A stretch of 64,000 nucleotides of DNA from an uncultured Piscirickettsiaceae bacterium (GCA_913061075.1 CAJXSK010000001.1:1-64000), one strand, 5' to 3'; shown: positions 40,496 through 51,396, counted from the first letter of the stretch. Notes: generated from the letters alone by a model not told the origin. Program-made: numbers and translations.

Positions 40496-41731
40496 ATGTT
40501 TAATATTAAAAAAACAGTATTAATGCTAATGGCCATTATGGTTGGTTGTATCGCATTATATGCAGCACCTGCACTAGCGCATGGTGAGAAATCACAAGCT
40601 GCTTACTTAAGAATGCGTACATTGCTTTGGTATGATGTTGAAGTGTCAACAACAAAACTTCAAGTTAATGACGAAATGACAATGACGGGTAAATTTTATT
40701 GGTTTTATGATTGGCCAAGTAATATTGCGAAACCTGAAGTTGCCTTTTTGAACATTGGTATTCCAGGACCAGTTTTCATAAGAAAAGCGTCATATATTAA
40801 TGGTGTAAGTGGTACTAACTCAACACGTTTTGAGATTGGTGAAACGTATGAGTTTAAAGTAATTCTAAAAGCACGTCGTGCGGCTAGAGTTCACATGCAT
40901 GCATTAATGAATGTTAAAGAAGCGGGTCCATTAATTGGTCCAGGTCGTTGGGTTGAAGTAACTGGCGACATGGCTGACTTTACAAACGAAGTAACAACAT
41001 TAACTGGTGAAACGGTTGATCTTGAAACGTATGGTTTGGCTAATGCGGTTAAATGGCACATTTTCTGGGGCGTAATTGCTGCAGCATGGTTGCTATATTG
41101 GATCTTCCAAGGCCCAATCTTAATTCCACGTTACAAGAAAGTTAAGCTATTAAATGAAGATGCTGATGACATAATTACGCCGGCGAACCGTATGGTTGGT
41201 CTAGTCTTATTAATTGGTACAATGGCTGTTGTTACATGGAGTTATTACCATGCGCATTCACAATATCCTGTAACAATTCCATTACAAAGTGGACAAATTA
41301 CGATACCAGCGCTTCCAGATGCTGCTCGTGGTGTTAACGTTGAGATGGTAGATGCTAGATATCGTGTGCCAGGTCGTTCATTAGAATTTACTATTAAAGT
41401 AACTAATAATACGAATTCACCGATTAGACCAGGAGAATTTACATCAGCTAATGTTCGTTGGATGAACCCTGATGTTTCTAAAGCAGAACCTGCTGATAGT
41501 CATGATCCTGTTGCATCGAATGGTATGACATATGAAGGTGGAGCTGTTATGCCGGGTCAAACTAAACTTCTTAAAGTGGCATGTACTGATGCTGCTTGGG
41601 AAACATATAGATTAGCTAAGCTGATTTATGATCCTGATAGCCGTTTTGGTGGATTGTTATTCTTCTTTGATGAAGAAGGTAATCGCTCAGTAGTTGCACT
41701 TGGTGGACCTTTATTACCAGTATTTATCTAA
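40496..41731 (+). CDS. pmoB: Particulate methane/hydrocarbon monooxygenase subunit B
   Basis: 411 residues from the ATG at 40496 (GAGGAAG upstream). A signal peptide ends in APALA, leaving His29 as the mature N-terminal residue; with His133 and His135 (RVHMH) it makes the Cu(B) site, and the 104-residue spacing equals His33 to His137 of M. capsulatus. Two periplasmic cupredoxin domains flank two membrane helices (about 190-212 and 232-250). It follows pmoA and ends the operon at a terminator. No pmoD or methanol dehydrogenase gene is nearby. Confidence 0.97.
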   Translation: MFNIKKTVLMLMAIMVGCIALYAAPALAHGEKSQAAYLRMRTLLWYDVEVSTTKLQVNDEMTMTGKFYWFYDWPSNIAKPEVAFLNIGIPGPVFIRKASYINGVSGTNSTRFEIGETYEFKVILKARRAARVHMHALMNVKEAGPLIGPGRWVEVTGDMADFTNEVTTLTGETVDLETYGLANAVKWHIFWGVIAAAWLLYWIFQGPILIPRYKKVKLLNEDADDIITPANRMVGLVLLIGTMAVVTWSYYHAHSQYPVTIPLQSGQITIPALPDAARGVNVEMVDARYRVPGRSLEFTIKVTNNTNSPIRPGEFTSANVRWMNPDVSKAEPADSHDPVASNGMTYEGGAVMPGQTKLLKVACTDAAWETYRLAKLIYDPDSRFGGLLFFFDEEGNRSVVALGGPLLPVFI

Positions 41732-41753
41732 ATACATACAGGTAAGGTAGTTT

Positions 41754-41782
41754 AAAAAGCCCCGTTTACGGGGCTTTTTTTT
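41754..41782 (+). terminator. Intrinsic terminator after pmoB
   Basis: AAAAAGCCCCG-TTTA-CGGGGCTTTTT, an 11-bp stem with a 4-base loop and a T-run. It closes the pmoCAB operon and isolates it from mlaF. Confidence 0.92.
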
Positions 41783-41841
41783 ATCTAATTATTAGAGTAA
41801 ATTAAATTGCGAAAGGTTAAATATGATTGACCTTTAGTGTA

Positions 41842-41869
41842 TTGCCTAGGACAATATGGAATATATAAA
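41842..41869 (+). promoter_or_regulatory. Candidate promoter of mlaF
   Basis: TTGCCT (41842-41847), a 16-base spacer and TATAAA (41864-41869), 24 bases before the mlaF start. Good -10, fair -35. It lies between the pmoB terminator and mlaF, consistent with separate transcription of the mla-murA-his genes. Confidence 0.5.
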
Positions 41870-41893
41870 ACCCACGCCCCATATATGTTGTAA

Positions 41894-42706
41894 ATGAACG
41901 AATTAATAGAAGATTCAATACTAATAAAAGTGCGTGATGTACATTTTTCACGTGGCAGCAAGTTAATATTTGATGGTGTGGATATGGATATCCAGAGAGG
42001 GAAAGTTACCGCAATTATGGGCCCTAGCGGTACTGGAAAAACGACATTATTGAAAATAATTGGTGGGCAATTACGGCCTAGTCAAGGTTCTGTAGAGGTT
42101 GATGGCTCCAATATCCATGCGATTAGACATAAAGAGCTTTATCAATTAAGAAAGAAGATGGGCATGCTGTTCCAGAGTGGTGCGCTGCTTACTGACATAA
42201 CTGTGTTTGATAATGTGGCTTTCCCGCTGCGGGAACATACTAACTTGCCTGAGTCTATGATTCGAAGTTTGGTATTAATGAAGTTACAAGCCGTCGGATT
42301 ACGTGGTGCGTTCAACTTAATGCCTTCTGAATTATCGGGTGGTATGGCAAGGCGCGTAGCGCTTGCAAGGGCGATTTCTTTAGACCCGATGATGATTATG
42401 TACGATGAACCATTTACAGGCCAGGATCCCATTTCTATGGGTGTTTTGGTACAGCTGATTAGATTGTTAAATGATGCGCTTTCATTAACAAGTATTGTCG
42501 TATCACATGATGTACGTGAGACGTGTGCAATAGCTGATTTCGTTTATCTTGTTTCTGATGGTAAAGTTGTTGGGAGCGGTACACCAGAGGAGCTGGCAGA
42601 GTCTGACTCAGAATGGGCGCAACAATTTCTGCTTGGTATGCCAGATGGTCCAGTACCATTTCACTATTCTGCTAAACCATACGTTCAAGATTTAATTGAA
42701 CACTAA
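41894..42706 (+). CDS. mlaF: Phospholipid ABC transporter ATPase MlaF
   Basis: 270 residues. Cytoplasmic ATPase of the Mla system that moves phospholipids between the inner and outer membranes to keep outer-leaflet lipid asymmetry. Walker A GPSGTGKTT, signature LSGGMARRVALARA, Walker B MIMYDEPFTGQDP and a switch histidine in VVSHDVRET. MlaE follows after 19 bases. Confidence 0.96.
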   Translation: MNELIEDSILIKVRDVHFSRGSKLIFDGVDMDIQRGKVTAIMGPSGTGKTTLLKIIGGQLRPSQGSVEVDGSNIHAIRHKELYQLRKKMGMLFQSGALLTDITVFDNVAFPLREHTNLPESMIRSLVLMKLQAVGLRGAFNLMPSELSGGMARRVALARAISLDPMMIMYDEPFTGQDPISMGVLVQLIRLLNDALSLTSIVVSHDVRETCAIADFVYLVSDGKVVGSGTPEELAESDSEWAQQFLLGMPDGPVPFHYSAKPYVQDLIEH

Positions 42707-42725
42707 ATATTAGTAGGATTAATTA

Positions 42726-43508
42726 ATGTTAAATTACTTTCAACGTTTGGGTGCCAGTACGCTAAGTGTTTTAGAACGCTTGGGAAGGGCTAGTATCTTT
42801 TTTGCCAATATACTATTAAGCATCCCTAGTGTTTTAATTAGGCCACGTTTGTTGTTTTCTCAGATGTATTCAGTGGGTGTTCTTAGTTTTTCACTAATAG
42901 TGATCTCTGGTTTATTCGTTGGCATGGTTCTCGCCTTACAAGGGTTTTATACTTTATCTGATTTTGGTGCTGAGGGTATGTTAGGTGTTATGGTGGCTGC
43001 TTCTTTAGTTCGAGAATTAGGCCCAGTTGTTGCAGCGCTATTATTTGCTGGCCGTGCTGGTTCTGCTTTGACGGCAGAAATTGGGTTAATGAAAGCGACT
43101 GAGCAACTATCAGGCATGGAAATGATGGCTGTAGATCCTGTTGCAAGAATTGTTGCGCCGCGATTTTTAGCCGGTTTAATATCTATGCCCATTTTAGCCA
43201 CGATATTTAGTGCCGTTGGTATCATGGGTGGGTATTTTATTGGTGTAGGGCTGCTTGGCATAGATGAAGGTGGTTATTGGTCGCAAATGCAGGCAAAGAT
43301 TGATTTTAATATAGATATAATTAACGGCTTAATTAAAAGTGTTGTGTTTGGTTGGGTTGTAACATGGATTGCTGTTTTTGAAGGGCATGATGCAATACCG
43401 ACTTCTGATGGTGTTAGTCGGGCAACAACACGAACGGTTGTTCATTCTGCTTTTGCTATTTTGGCATTAGATTTTATTTTAACTGCGCTGATGTTTGGAG
43501 ATATCTAG
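42726..43508 (+). CDS. mlaE: Phospholipid ABC transporter permease MlaE
   Basis: 260 residues, five to six membrane segments. Family motifs: [56 protein letters not shown] (split near GRAGS) and [21 protein letters not shown]. It pairs with MlaF and MlaD in the inner membrane. Confidence 0.96.
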   Translation: MLNYFQRLGASTLSVLERLGRASIFFANILLSIPSVLIRPRLLFSQMYSVGVLSFSLIVISGLFVGMVLALQGFYTLSDFGAEGMLGVMVAASLVRELGPVVAALLFAGRAGSALTAEIGLMKATEQLSGMEMMAVDPVARIVAPRFLAGLISMPILATIFSAVGIMGGYFIGVGLLGIDEGGYWSQMQAKIDFNIDIINGLIKSVVFGWVVTWIAVFEGHDAIPTSDGVSRATTRTVVHSAFAILALDFILTALMFGDI

Positions 43509-43509
43509 T

Positions 43510-43974
43510 ATGTACGTATCAAGATCGATTGAAATTATTGTTGGGTTATTCGTTGCTATAGGGTTTTTAGCCATGTTTTTCCTTACTATGCAAGTAAGTA
43601 ATTTAAGCGGTTTTAATAAAGAAACGGGTTATGATATTAAAGCTGGCTTCGAAAATATCGGTAGTTTAAAAGTCATGGCACCTGTGTCTATTGCTGGCGT
43701 TAAAATCGGTAGAGTCACTGGGATAGATTTTGATTCAGAATCTTTCGAAGCTATTGTGACAATGAGTATTGATTCAAAATTCAACGAATTGCCTTCGGAT
43801 AGTAGTGCTAGTATTCTTACGGCAGGTTTGTTGGGTGAACAGTATATCGGCCTTGAAGCAGGGGGTGAAGAAGAATTTCTAGTTGAAGGCAGTAAGCTCG
43901 AGTTAACTCAATCTGCACTCGTGTTAGAACAAATTATTGGGCAGTTTTTGTTTAGTAAAGATGGCGCAGATTAA
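43510..43974 (+). CDS. mlaD: Phospholipid-binding MCE protein MlaD
   Basis: 154 residues from the ATG at 43510 (GGAG 10 bases upstream, inside the end of mlaE). One N-terminal membrane helix (about 8-28) and an MCE domain: AGFENIGSLKVMAPVSIAGVKIGRVTGI and TAGLLGEQYIGLEAGG. It forms the hexameric ring that shuttles lipid from the permease. It is short at the C-terminus compared with E. coli MlaD. It overlaps the MlaB gene by about 14 bases. Confidence 0.93.
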   Translation: MYVSRSIEIIVGLFVAIGFLAMFFLTMQVSNLSGFNKETGYDIKAGFENIGSLKVMAPVSIAGVKIGRVTGIDFDSESFEAIVTMSIDSKFNELPSDSSASILTAGLLGEQYIGLEAGGEEEFLVEGSKLELTQSALVLEQIIGQFLFSKDGAD

Positions 43975-44293
43975 TTCACATCAAATTGAAAGTATGATCA
44001 ATACAGAGATTAAACAAATTGCTCCAGGTGAGTTCGCCGTTTTAGGCGAGCTTGTTTTTAAAGAAGTGGTCGGTCTGTTAAATGACTCCAAGCGGTTGTT
44101 TGATGGCAAGTCGAATCTGTTCTTTAGTTTACAAGGTGTTGATAAAACAGACAGTGCTGGCTTGGCCTTGCTTGTTGAATGGACAAGGATGGCTAATAAA
44201 AAAAATCAAAATATTTACTTCTCTGATATCCCTAAACAGTTATTAGATATTGCTCGGGTTAGCGGCTTAGATGACTTGTTACCGATTACTTAA
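43961..44293 (+). CDS. mlaB: STAS-domain protein MlaB
   Basis: About 110 residues. A STAS domain with FFSLQGVDKTDSAGLALLVEWTRMA and DLLPIT at the end; MlaB binds MlaF and stabilises the complex. The start at 43961 overlaps mlaD; an ATG at 43994 is an alternative. In most gammaproteobacteria MlaC, a periplasmic lipid carrier, lies between mlaD and mlaB; it is absent here. Confidence 0.9.
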   Translation: MAQINSHQIESMINTEIKQIAPGEFAVLGELVFKEVVGLLNDSKRLFDGKSNLFFSLQGVDKTDSAGLALLVEWTRMANKKNQNIYFSDIPKQLLDIARVSGLDDLLPIT

Positions 44294-44297
44294 TTAA

Positions 44298-45587
<1,290 letters not shown>

Positions 45588-45589
45588 TT

Positions 45590-46219
45590 ATGTTAACGAT
45601 TGCAATTTCAAAAGGTAGAATCTTAAAAGACACGTTGCCATTACTGGCATCAGTGGGTATTGTGCCGTCAGAAGATCTTTCAGTTACTCGTAAATTGATT
45701 ATTCCAAGCGTTGATGGACATGTTAATTTGGTTATTATACGTGCTACTGACGTGCCTACCTTCGTTGAATATGGTGCTGCTGATGTAGGTATTGCTGGAA
45801 AAGATGTTCTGGTTGAACATAATAGTGATAATTTATATGAACCGCTAGATTTAAATATTGCGCGTTGTAAGCTGATGACTGCAGTTATTAAAGGCCAAGG
45901 CATGCCGGCAGGGAAAATCCGCGTCGCTACTAAGTATGTTTCATTGGCTCAACAGTATTTTGCTCAATTGGGTCGACAAGTTGAAATAATTAAGCTGTAC
46001 GGGTCAATGGAGCTGGCTCCAATTGTTGGGTTGGCTGATTGTATTGTTGATTTGGTTGATACGGGAAATACGCTTAAAGCCAATAATATGGAACCACTTG
46101 ATGAAATTATGCAAATAAGTTCCAGGTTGGTTGTTAATAAAGCGTCAATGAAAATGAAACACGCTGAAATTAAACGGCTTATTGATCAATTAGAACGTGT
46201 GGTTACAGAAAGGCGCTAA
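45590..46219 (+). CDS. hisG: ATP phosphoribosyltransferase, short form HisG
   Basis: 209 residues. It starts histidine synthesis from ATP and PRPP. The sequence has [14 protein letters not shown], the [25 protein letters not shown] region (here IRATD) and the PRPP loop [14 protein letters not shown]. It lacks the C-terminal regulatory domain, so it is the short form that needs the HisRS-like partner HisZ; hisZ is not in this window. The 2-base gaps to murA and hisD show one operon. Confidence 0.96.
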   Translation: MLTIAISKGRILKDTLPLLASVGIVPSEDLSVTRKLIIPSVDGHVNLVIIRATDVPTFVEYGAADVGIAGKDVLVEHNSDNLYEPLDLNIARCKLMTAVIKGQGMPAGKIRVATKYVSLAQQYFAQLGRQVEIIKLYGSMELAPIVGLADCIVDLVDTGNTLKANNMEPLDEIMQISSRLVVNKASMKMKHAEIKRLIDQLERVVTERR

Positions 46220-46221
46220 TA

Positions 46222-47517
46222 ATGAAAATGCGGTTTTTGGACGCGAGTAGTGATGGTTTTAAGAAAGACCTCGAGCATTTGTTAAGCTGGGACGCTGATG
46301 ATGACGTGTCTATCTTAGACACAGTAGACAACATCATTGGTAATATTCAAAGCCGTGGTGATGAGGCGTTGTTCTCATTTACTCAACAGTTTGATCATTG
46401 GGATATTTCAACGGACAATTGCTTGGTTGAAAATGAGGCCCTACATTCCGCATGGCTTTCGTTAGCCACAGAACAAGCGGAAGCGCTTCAATTAGCCGCA
46501 GAACGTATTCGTCACTATGCTAAGCATCAGCTGTTAACGCCGTGGAGTTTTACCGATGAGTTAGGTAATACGCTTGGGCAAAAAATTACGCCACTCAGTT
46601 CAGTGGGGGTATATGTGCCAGGTGGTAAGGCGGCCTATCCATCGTCAGTATTAATGAATATTATTCCTGCAAAAGTAGCGGGTGTTTCTCAAATAACCAT
46701 GGTATCACCTACCCCCAATGGCGAAGATAATCCAATGGTATTAGCAGCAGCTTGGCTAGCTGGTGCGGACAAGGTGTTTCGTGTGGGCGGGGCGCAAGCA
46801 ATAGCTGCACTTGCTTATGGCACAGAAAGTATTGAACCGGTTGATAAGATCGTGGGCCCGGGTAATATTTTTGTTGCTACTGCTAAGAAAAAAGTTTTTG
46901 GTAAAGTTGGAATTGATATGGTGGCTGGGCCATCTGAAATACTGATTATTTGCGATGGTGACACTAATCCAGATTGGATTGCAATGGACTTGTTCTCACA
47001 GGCTGAACATGATGAGAATGCGCAGTCTGTTTTAATTTCGCCTGATCAGTCGTTTTTAGACAAGGTTGAAGCGAGTATCAATCAATTAATTGATGATATG
47101 GAACGCAAAGCAGTTATAACAGCATCATTGCAAAAACGTGGGGCGTTTATTAAGGTTGATTCATTGGATCAAGCTATTGATGTTGTGAATGTTATTGCGC
47201 CTGAACACCTTGAATTATCTGTAGCTGACGCGCAAAAGTGGGCCTCTAAAGTAGAACATGCTGGCGCTATTTTTATGGGGCGTTACACGCCTGAGGCGTT
47301 AGGTGACTATTGTGCTGGGCCTAATCATGTGCTGCCAACATCTGGAACGGCAAGGTTCTCTTCACCTCTTGGTGTCTATGATTTTCAAAAACGCAGCAGC
47401 ATTATAGACTGTACGAAAGAAGGTGCTTCTGTACTTGCGGGCTATGCTTCAATACTAGCAGAAGGTGAAGCGCTTACCGCTCATGCACAATCCGCCAATT
47501 ATCGAAAATTAAATTAG
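46222..47517 (+). CDS. hisD: Histidinol dehydrogenase
   Basis: 431 residues. Two-step NAD-dependent oxidation of histidinol to histidine. [50 protein letters not shown] and the zinc-site [16 protein letters not shown], with [22 protein letters not shown]. Part of murA-hisG-hisD-hisC. Confidence 0.97.
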   Translation: MKMRFLDASSDGFKKDLEHLLSWDADDDVSILDTVDNIIGNIQSRGDEALFSFTQQFDHWDISTDNCLVENEALHSAWLSLATEQAEALQLAAERIRHYAKHQLLTPWSFTDELGNTLGQKITPLSSVGVYVPGGKAAYPSSVLMNIIPAKVAGVSQITMVSPTPNGEDNPMVLAAAWLAGADKVFRVGGAQAIAALAYGTESIEPVDKIVGPGNIFVATAKKKVFGKVGIDMVAGPSEILIICDGDTNPDWIAMDLFSQAEHDENAQSVLISPDQSFLDKVEASINQLIDDMERKAVITASLQKRGAFIKVDSLDQAIDVVNVIAPEHLELSVADAQKWASKVEHAGAIFMGRYTPEALGDYCAGPNHVLPTSGTARFSSPLGVYDFQKRSSIIDCTKEGASVLAGYASILAEGEALTAHAQSANYRKLN

Positions 47518-47522
47518 TAACC

Positions 47523-48605
47523 GTGAGTAATTCAACAGATCAATTTTTATCGTTAATTAGACCCGATATTCAAGCAATGAATGCATATAAAGTGGCTGAT
47601 GCCACGGGTATGGTTAAATTGGATGCGATGGAGAACCCGTATGGTTGGCCAGAGCAAATGAAGTCTGAATGGCTAGACTTGATGGCGAATGTTGATATTA
47701 ATCGTTACCCTGATCCCTCTGCTAGTGAGTTGGTGAAAAAACTAAGAGCAACGTCTGATATTGCTGATAAGGCGGGCGTTGTATTAGGTAATGGCTCGGA
47801 TGAATTAATACAGCTTATTTTAATGAGTTTGAAGCCCGGTTCATCGGTGTTGGTGCCAGACCCAACTTTTGTTATGTACAAGCAGATTTCAACGTCCTTA
47901 GGGCTGGTTTGTGAAGGCGTTCCTCTCCATAAAGATTTCAGTTTAAATTTACCTGAGATGCTAAAGGCTATTAAAGATCTTAATCCAGCGGTTATTTTTT
48001 TGGCCTATCCAAATAACCCAACAGCTAATTTGTTTGATGAGGCTGATATTATGCAGATAATTGAAGCGTCAGGTGGTTTGGTTGTTATTGATGAGGCATA
48101 CCAACCGTTCGCAGGAAAGACTTTTCTACAAAAGTTGAGCGTTAATCATCCACAGCTATTGGTGATGCGTACAGTGTCTAAGCTTGGTTTGGCTGGGCTT
48201 AGGTTGGGTTATTTGGTTGGTGATAAGACAATTTTAGAACAGTTTGAAAAAGTTCGATTGCCTTACAATATTAACGTTTTCACACAAATTACAGCAGCAT
48301 TTGCATTTGATCATATTGATGAATTAGATAAGCAAGCTGAATTAATTTGCCAACAGCGTGAATTTTTAAATGATGAGTTGTCTAAATTGGCTGGTCTTTT
48401 GGTTTACCCAAGTAACGCAAACTTCATTCTTTTCTCCTTGTTAAATGAAACAGCCGAACATGTTTTTAATGAGCTAAAAAAACGAGCTATTCTTATAAAG
48501 TTAATGGGGAGTGCGCGAGGCCTTCCTGAGCAATGCTTACGTGTAACCGTTGGGACTAAAGAACAAAATGTTCAATTTATAAGCGCCTTAAAAGCTATTA
48601 TTTAA
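47523..48605 (+). CDS. hisC: Histidinol-phosphate aminotransferase
   Basis: 360 residues, PLP aminotransferase of histidine synthesis. KLDAMENPYGWPE, LGNGSDELIQLI, YPNNPTANLF and the PLP lysine in RTVSKLGLAGLRLGYLVG (about 230). Start is GTG at 47523, 5 bases after hisD. It ends the operon at a hairpin. Confidence 0.96.
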   Translation: MSNSTDQFLSLIRPDIQAMNAYKVADATGMVKLDAMENPYGWPEQMKSEWLDLMANVDINRYPDPSASELVKKLRATSDIADKAGVVLGNGSDELIQLILMSLKPGSSVLVPDPTFVMYKQISTSLGLVCEGVPLHKDFSLNLPEMLKAIKDLNPAVIFLAYPNNPTANLFDEADIMQIIEASGGLVVIDEAYQPFAGKTFLQKLSVNHPQLLVMRTVSKLGLAGLRLGYLVGDKTILEQFEKVRLPYNINVFTQITAAFAFDHIDELDKQAELICQQREFLNDELSKLAGLLVYPSNANFILFSLLNETAEHVFNELKKRAILIKLMGSARGLPEQCLRVTVGTKEQNVQFISALKAII

Positions 48606-48628
48606 AAATAGTAAACTGTTTATTTTGT

Positions 48629-48662
48629 CGTGACTCAATATGTTTTATTGAGTCTTGTCACG
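48629..48662 (+). terminator. Hairpin after hisC
   Basis: GACTCAATA (48632-48640) pairs perfectly with TATTGAGTC (48646-48654) over a 5-base loop; an outer CGTGAC/GTCACG pair (48629-48634, 48657-48662) offers a competing fold. No long T-run follows, so termination strength is uncertain. Confidence 0.55.
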
Positions 48663-48681
48663 AAGAATTATTAACTGAATA

Positions 48682-48690
48682 TGCTATAAT
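48682..48690 (+). promoter_or_regulatory. Extended -10 promoter of petABC
   Basis: TGCTATAAT: a consensus -10 (48685-48690) with the TGn extension, 75 bases before petA. The -35 is weak, as expected for this class. The same extended -10 sequence precedes rpoH. Confidence 0.55.
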
Positions 48691-48765
48691 TCCGCAGATA
48701 AGTTTGGGAATGGGGGGAGCGCTTTTGTGTTTCACCTTTAGAATTCAAGAATAATGGAGTGTTTG

Positions 48766-49359
48766 ATGAGCGAAGAAGTTCAGGATAAGCGCAGGCGGCT
48801 TTTTTTAACAGCTGCAGCTACAGCGGTAACTGGGGTTGGTGCAGCATATGTGGCAGTACCTTTTTTAGCATCTATGAACCCTAGTGACCGTGCTAAAGCT
48901 GCTGGAGCACCAGTTGAAGCGGACATTTCTAAATTAGAAGTTGGACAACTAATCCGTGTTGAATGGCGTGGCAAACCAGTTTGGGTGTTGAAGCGGACAG
49001 AAGATACACTAACTGAACTAGCTACTAAAATTGATAAACTTCGTGACCCTGACTCTAATGAGTCTGAACAGCCAGAGTCGTGTAAAAATAGTGCTCGATC
49101 TATTAAACCAGATGTGTTTTTAGCGGTAGGGATATGTACCCACCTTGGGTGTTCACCCACCTATAGACCCGAAGTTGCACCTGAAGATTTAGGTCCAGAC
49201 TGGAAAGGCGGGTTCTTTTGTCCATGTCATGGTTCTTTATTTGACTTGTCTGGGCGAGTTTATGCCGGTGTACCTGCGCCACTTAATTTAGATATCCCAC
49301 CTCATGAATATATTACAGATACTAGAATATTGATTGGCTCAAGCGGAGGGCAAGCATAA
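48766..49359 (+). CDS. petA: Ubiquinol-cytochrome c reductase Rieske iron-sulfur subunit
   Basis: 197 residues from the ATG at 48766; an ATG 4 codons upstream overlaps its GGAG. A Tat-like N-terminus (KRRRLFLTAAATAVTG) and membrane helix anchor the [2Fe-2S] domain, with ligands in CTHLGC (about 125-130) and CPCHGS (about 153-158). It passes electrons from ubiquinol to cytochrome c1. It overlaps petB by one base. Confidence 0.96.
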   Translation: MSEEVQDKRRRLFLTAAATAVTGVGAAYVAVPFLASMNPSDRAKAAGAPVEADISKLEVGQLIRVEWRGKPVWVLKRTEDTLTELATKIDKLRDPDSNESEQPESCKNSARSIKPDVFLAVGICTHLGCSPTYRPEVAPEDLGPDWKGGFFCPCHGSLFDLSGRVYAGVPAPLNLDIPPHEYITDTRILIGSSGGQA

Positions 49360-50585
49360 TGAGTGGCATGTTAAAAAATGCATTAGGTTGGGTTGATGAT
49401 AGATTCCCACTAACTAAAGTGTGGAATGAGCATTTAGCTGAATACTATGCGCCTAAAAACTTTAACTGGATGTATTACTTTGGTTCGTTAGCGATTTTAG
49501 TATTAGTTAACCAAATTATTACAGGCATATTCTTAACCATTCACTATAAGCCAGATGCAAAATTAGCGTTCGACTCTGTTGAATACATTATGCGTGATGT
49601 TGATTGGGGCTGGTTAATCAGATATATGCATTCAACGGGTGCATCAGCATTCTTTATCGTTGTGTACATTCATATGTTCCGTGGCCTAATATATGGCTCA
49701 TTCAAAAAACCGCGTGAGTTGGTTTGGATATTTGGGATGATTATTTATGTGGCACTTATGGCAGAAGCATTTATGGGTTATTTACTGCCTTGGGGGCAAA
49801 TGTCCTATTGGGGGGCACAAGTGATTGTGTCACTATTTGGCGCTATTCCGTATGTTGGAGAAGATTTAGCAATTTGGCTTCGTGGTGATTATGTCATTTC
49901 AGATGCGACCCTAAATAGATTCTTTGCTTTCCATGTTATTGCTATTCCATTAGTACTGGTTGTATTGGTATTTATGCACATTGTTGCATTACATGCAGTG
50001 GGTTCTAACAACCCGGAAGGTATTGAAATTAAAAAACAAAAAGATGAAAAGGGTATTCCATTAGACGGCATACCATTTCACCCATACTATTCTGTAAAAG
50101 ATTTAGTTGGTGTGGCTGTATTCCTTTTCGTTTTTGCGTTAATTATCTTTTACATGCCGGAGATGGGCGGGTACTTTTTAGAGCACGCGAACTTTATCCC
50201 AGCGGATCCTTTGAAAACGCCTGATCACATTGCACCCGTTTGGTACTTTACGCCATTTTATGCGGTGTTAAGAGCTGTCCCTGATAAGTTTGGAGGTGTG
50301 CTAGCAATGGCTGGAGCTATTTTTGTATTGTTCTTATTACCTTGGTTAGACAGAGGTGTGAATAAGTCGATTAGATATAGAGGCCCTGTTTTTAAAGCAG
50401 CTATCGTGGCATTTGTTATTAGTTTTGTAGCATTAGGCTACTTTGGAATGCAACCAGTAACAACGGCAGGAACTTGGTTCTCAAGGTTCTTTACGTTAGT
50501 TTATTTTGCTTTTTTCCTATTAATGCCGTTTTATTCAAACATGGGTCAGGATAAGTATGTCCCTGAGAGGATTGAGGACAAATGA
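49359..50585 (+). CDS. petB: Ubiquinol-cytochrome c reductase cytochrome b
   Basis: 408 residues, eight membrane helices. Heme histidines are in RYMHSTGASAFFIVVYIHMF and FHVIAIPLVLVVLVFMHIVALH; Qo-site elements are LPWGQMSYWGAQV and APVWYFTPFYAVLRAVPDK. The PEWY motif of mitochondria and alphaproteobacteria is PVWY here, a variant that I believe is common in beta- and gammaproteobacteria. It overlaps petC by 4 bases. Confidence 0.97.
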   Translation: MSGMLKNALGWVDDRFPLTKVWNEHLAEYYAPKNFNWMYYFGSLAILVLVNQIITGIFLTIHYKPDAKLAFDSVEYIMRDVDWGWLIRYMHSTGASAFFIVVYIHMFRGLIYGSFKKPRELVWIFGMIIYVALMAEAFMGYLLPWGQMSYWGAQVIVSLFGAIPYVGEDLAIWLRGDYVISDATLNRFFAFHVIAIPLVLVVLVFMHIVALHAVGSNNPEGIEIKKQKDEKGIPLDGIPFHPYYSVKDLVGVAVFLFVFALIIFYMPEMGGYFLEHANFIPADPLKTPDHIAPVWYFTPFYAVLRAVPDKFGGVLAMAGAIFVLFLLPWLDRGVNKSIRYRGPVFKAAIVAFVISFVALGYFGMQPVTTAGTWFSRFFTLVYFAFFLLMPFYSNMGQDKYVPERIEDK

Positions 50586-51319
50586 AAACATTATTAGGGC
50601 TTATTATTGTACTGTTGTCGTCACAAACAATGGCGGCTTCAAGTCAACATAAATTAGAATCAGCGACTATAGATTTGGGCAATAAACCGTCTTTGCAAAG
50701 AGGCGCTAAGTATTTTGTTAACTACTGTCTAAGTTGTCATTCTGCTAAACAGTTACGGTATTCACGAATGGCGAAGGATTTAGAAATTCCATCCGAACTA
50801 GTAGAGTTAAACTTAATGTTTACTGGTGAGAAAATCTTTGATGGTATGGATATATCTATGCGTGCTAAGGATGCGGAAAAATGGTTTGGTGTGAACCCGC
50901 CGGATTTATCCCTTATAGCAAGGTCGCGAGGAGCGGACTGGCTTTATACGTATTTAAAAAGTTTCTATGTCGATGTTAGTCGTCCATTTGGGGTTAATAA
51001 TACATTGTTCCCTATGGTTGGCATGCCGCATGTATTATCTGACTTACAAGGCTTGCAAGAACCTGTTTATATTGATGTAAAAAGGGAAGATGGCAGTGTA
51101 AAGCAAGTAATCGAAAAACTTGAAATTGTTCAACCGGGTAAAATGACACCTCGTGAATATGATCAAGCAATGAATGACTTGGTTAACTTTATGGTCTATA
51201 TGGGTGAACCTGCGCAAATGGAGCGTAAGGCAATGGGCTGGAAAGTGTTGGCGTTTATATTGTTAATGATCGTCATTTTTTACTACCTTAAAAAAGAGTA
51301 CTGGAAAGATATTCACTAA
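50582..51319 (+). CDS. petC: Ubiquinol-cytochrome c reductase cytochrome c1
   Basis: 245 residues. Signal peptide (TLLGLIIVLLSSQTMAA), heme site CLSCH (about 49-53), axial methionine near FPMVGMPHVL, and a C-terminal membrane anchor (VLAFILLMIVIFYYLKKEYW). It passes electrons to a soluble cytochrome c. The bc1 operon is closed by the terminator at 51342-51374. Confidence 0.97.
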   Translation: MKTLLGLIIVLLSSQTMAASSQHKLESATIDLGNKPSLQRGAKYFVNYCLSCHSAKQLRYSRMAKDLEIPSELVELNLMFTGEKIFDGMDISMRAKDAEKWFGVNPPDLSLIARSRGADWLYTYLKSFYVDVSRPFGVNNTLFPMVGMPHVLSDLQGLQEPVYIDVKREDGSVKQVIEKLEIVQPGKMTPREYDQAMNDLVNFMVYMGEPAQMERKAMGWKVLAFILLMIVIFYYLKKEYWKDIH

Positions 51320-51341
51320 GCAATATTTGTGAAAAATATAT

Positions 51342-51374
51342 AAGAGCCATGTGTTCATTCGCGTGGCTCTTTTT
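51342..51374 (+). terminator. Intrinsic terminator after petC
   Basis: AAGAGCCA (51342-51349) pairs with TGGCTCTT (51364-51371), followed by TTT; inner G-T pairs extend it. It ends petABC before sspA. Confidence 0.8.
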
Positions 51375-51396
51375 CTAATTTAAAAAAAGGCTAATT

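Noticed and set aside
38349-41890. pmoCAB as a recent mobile insertion
   Set aside because: No transposase, integrase, tRNA or flanking direct repeats were seen, and base composition looks like the surroundings. Transfer at some earlier time is still possible.
50230-50290. PVWY in place of PEWY in cytochrome b as a defect
   Set aside because: This variant is, as far as I know, usual in beta- and gammaproteobacterial bc1 complexes.
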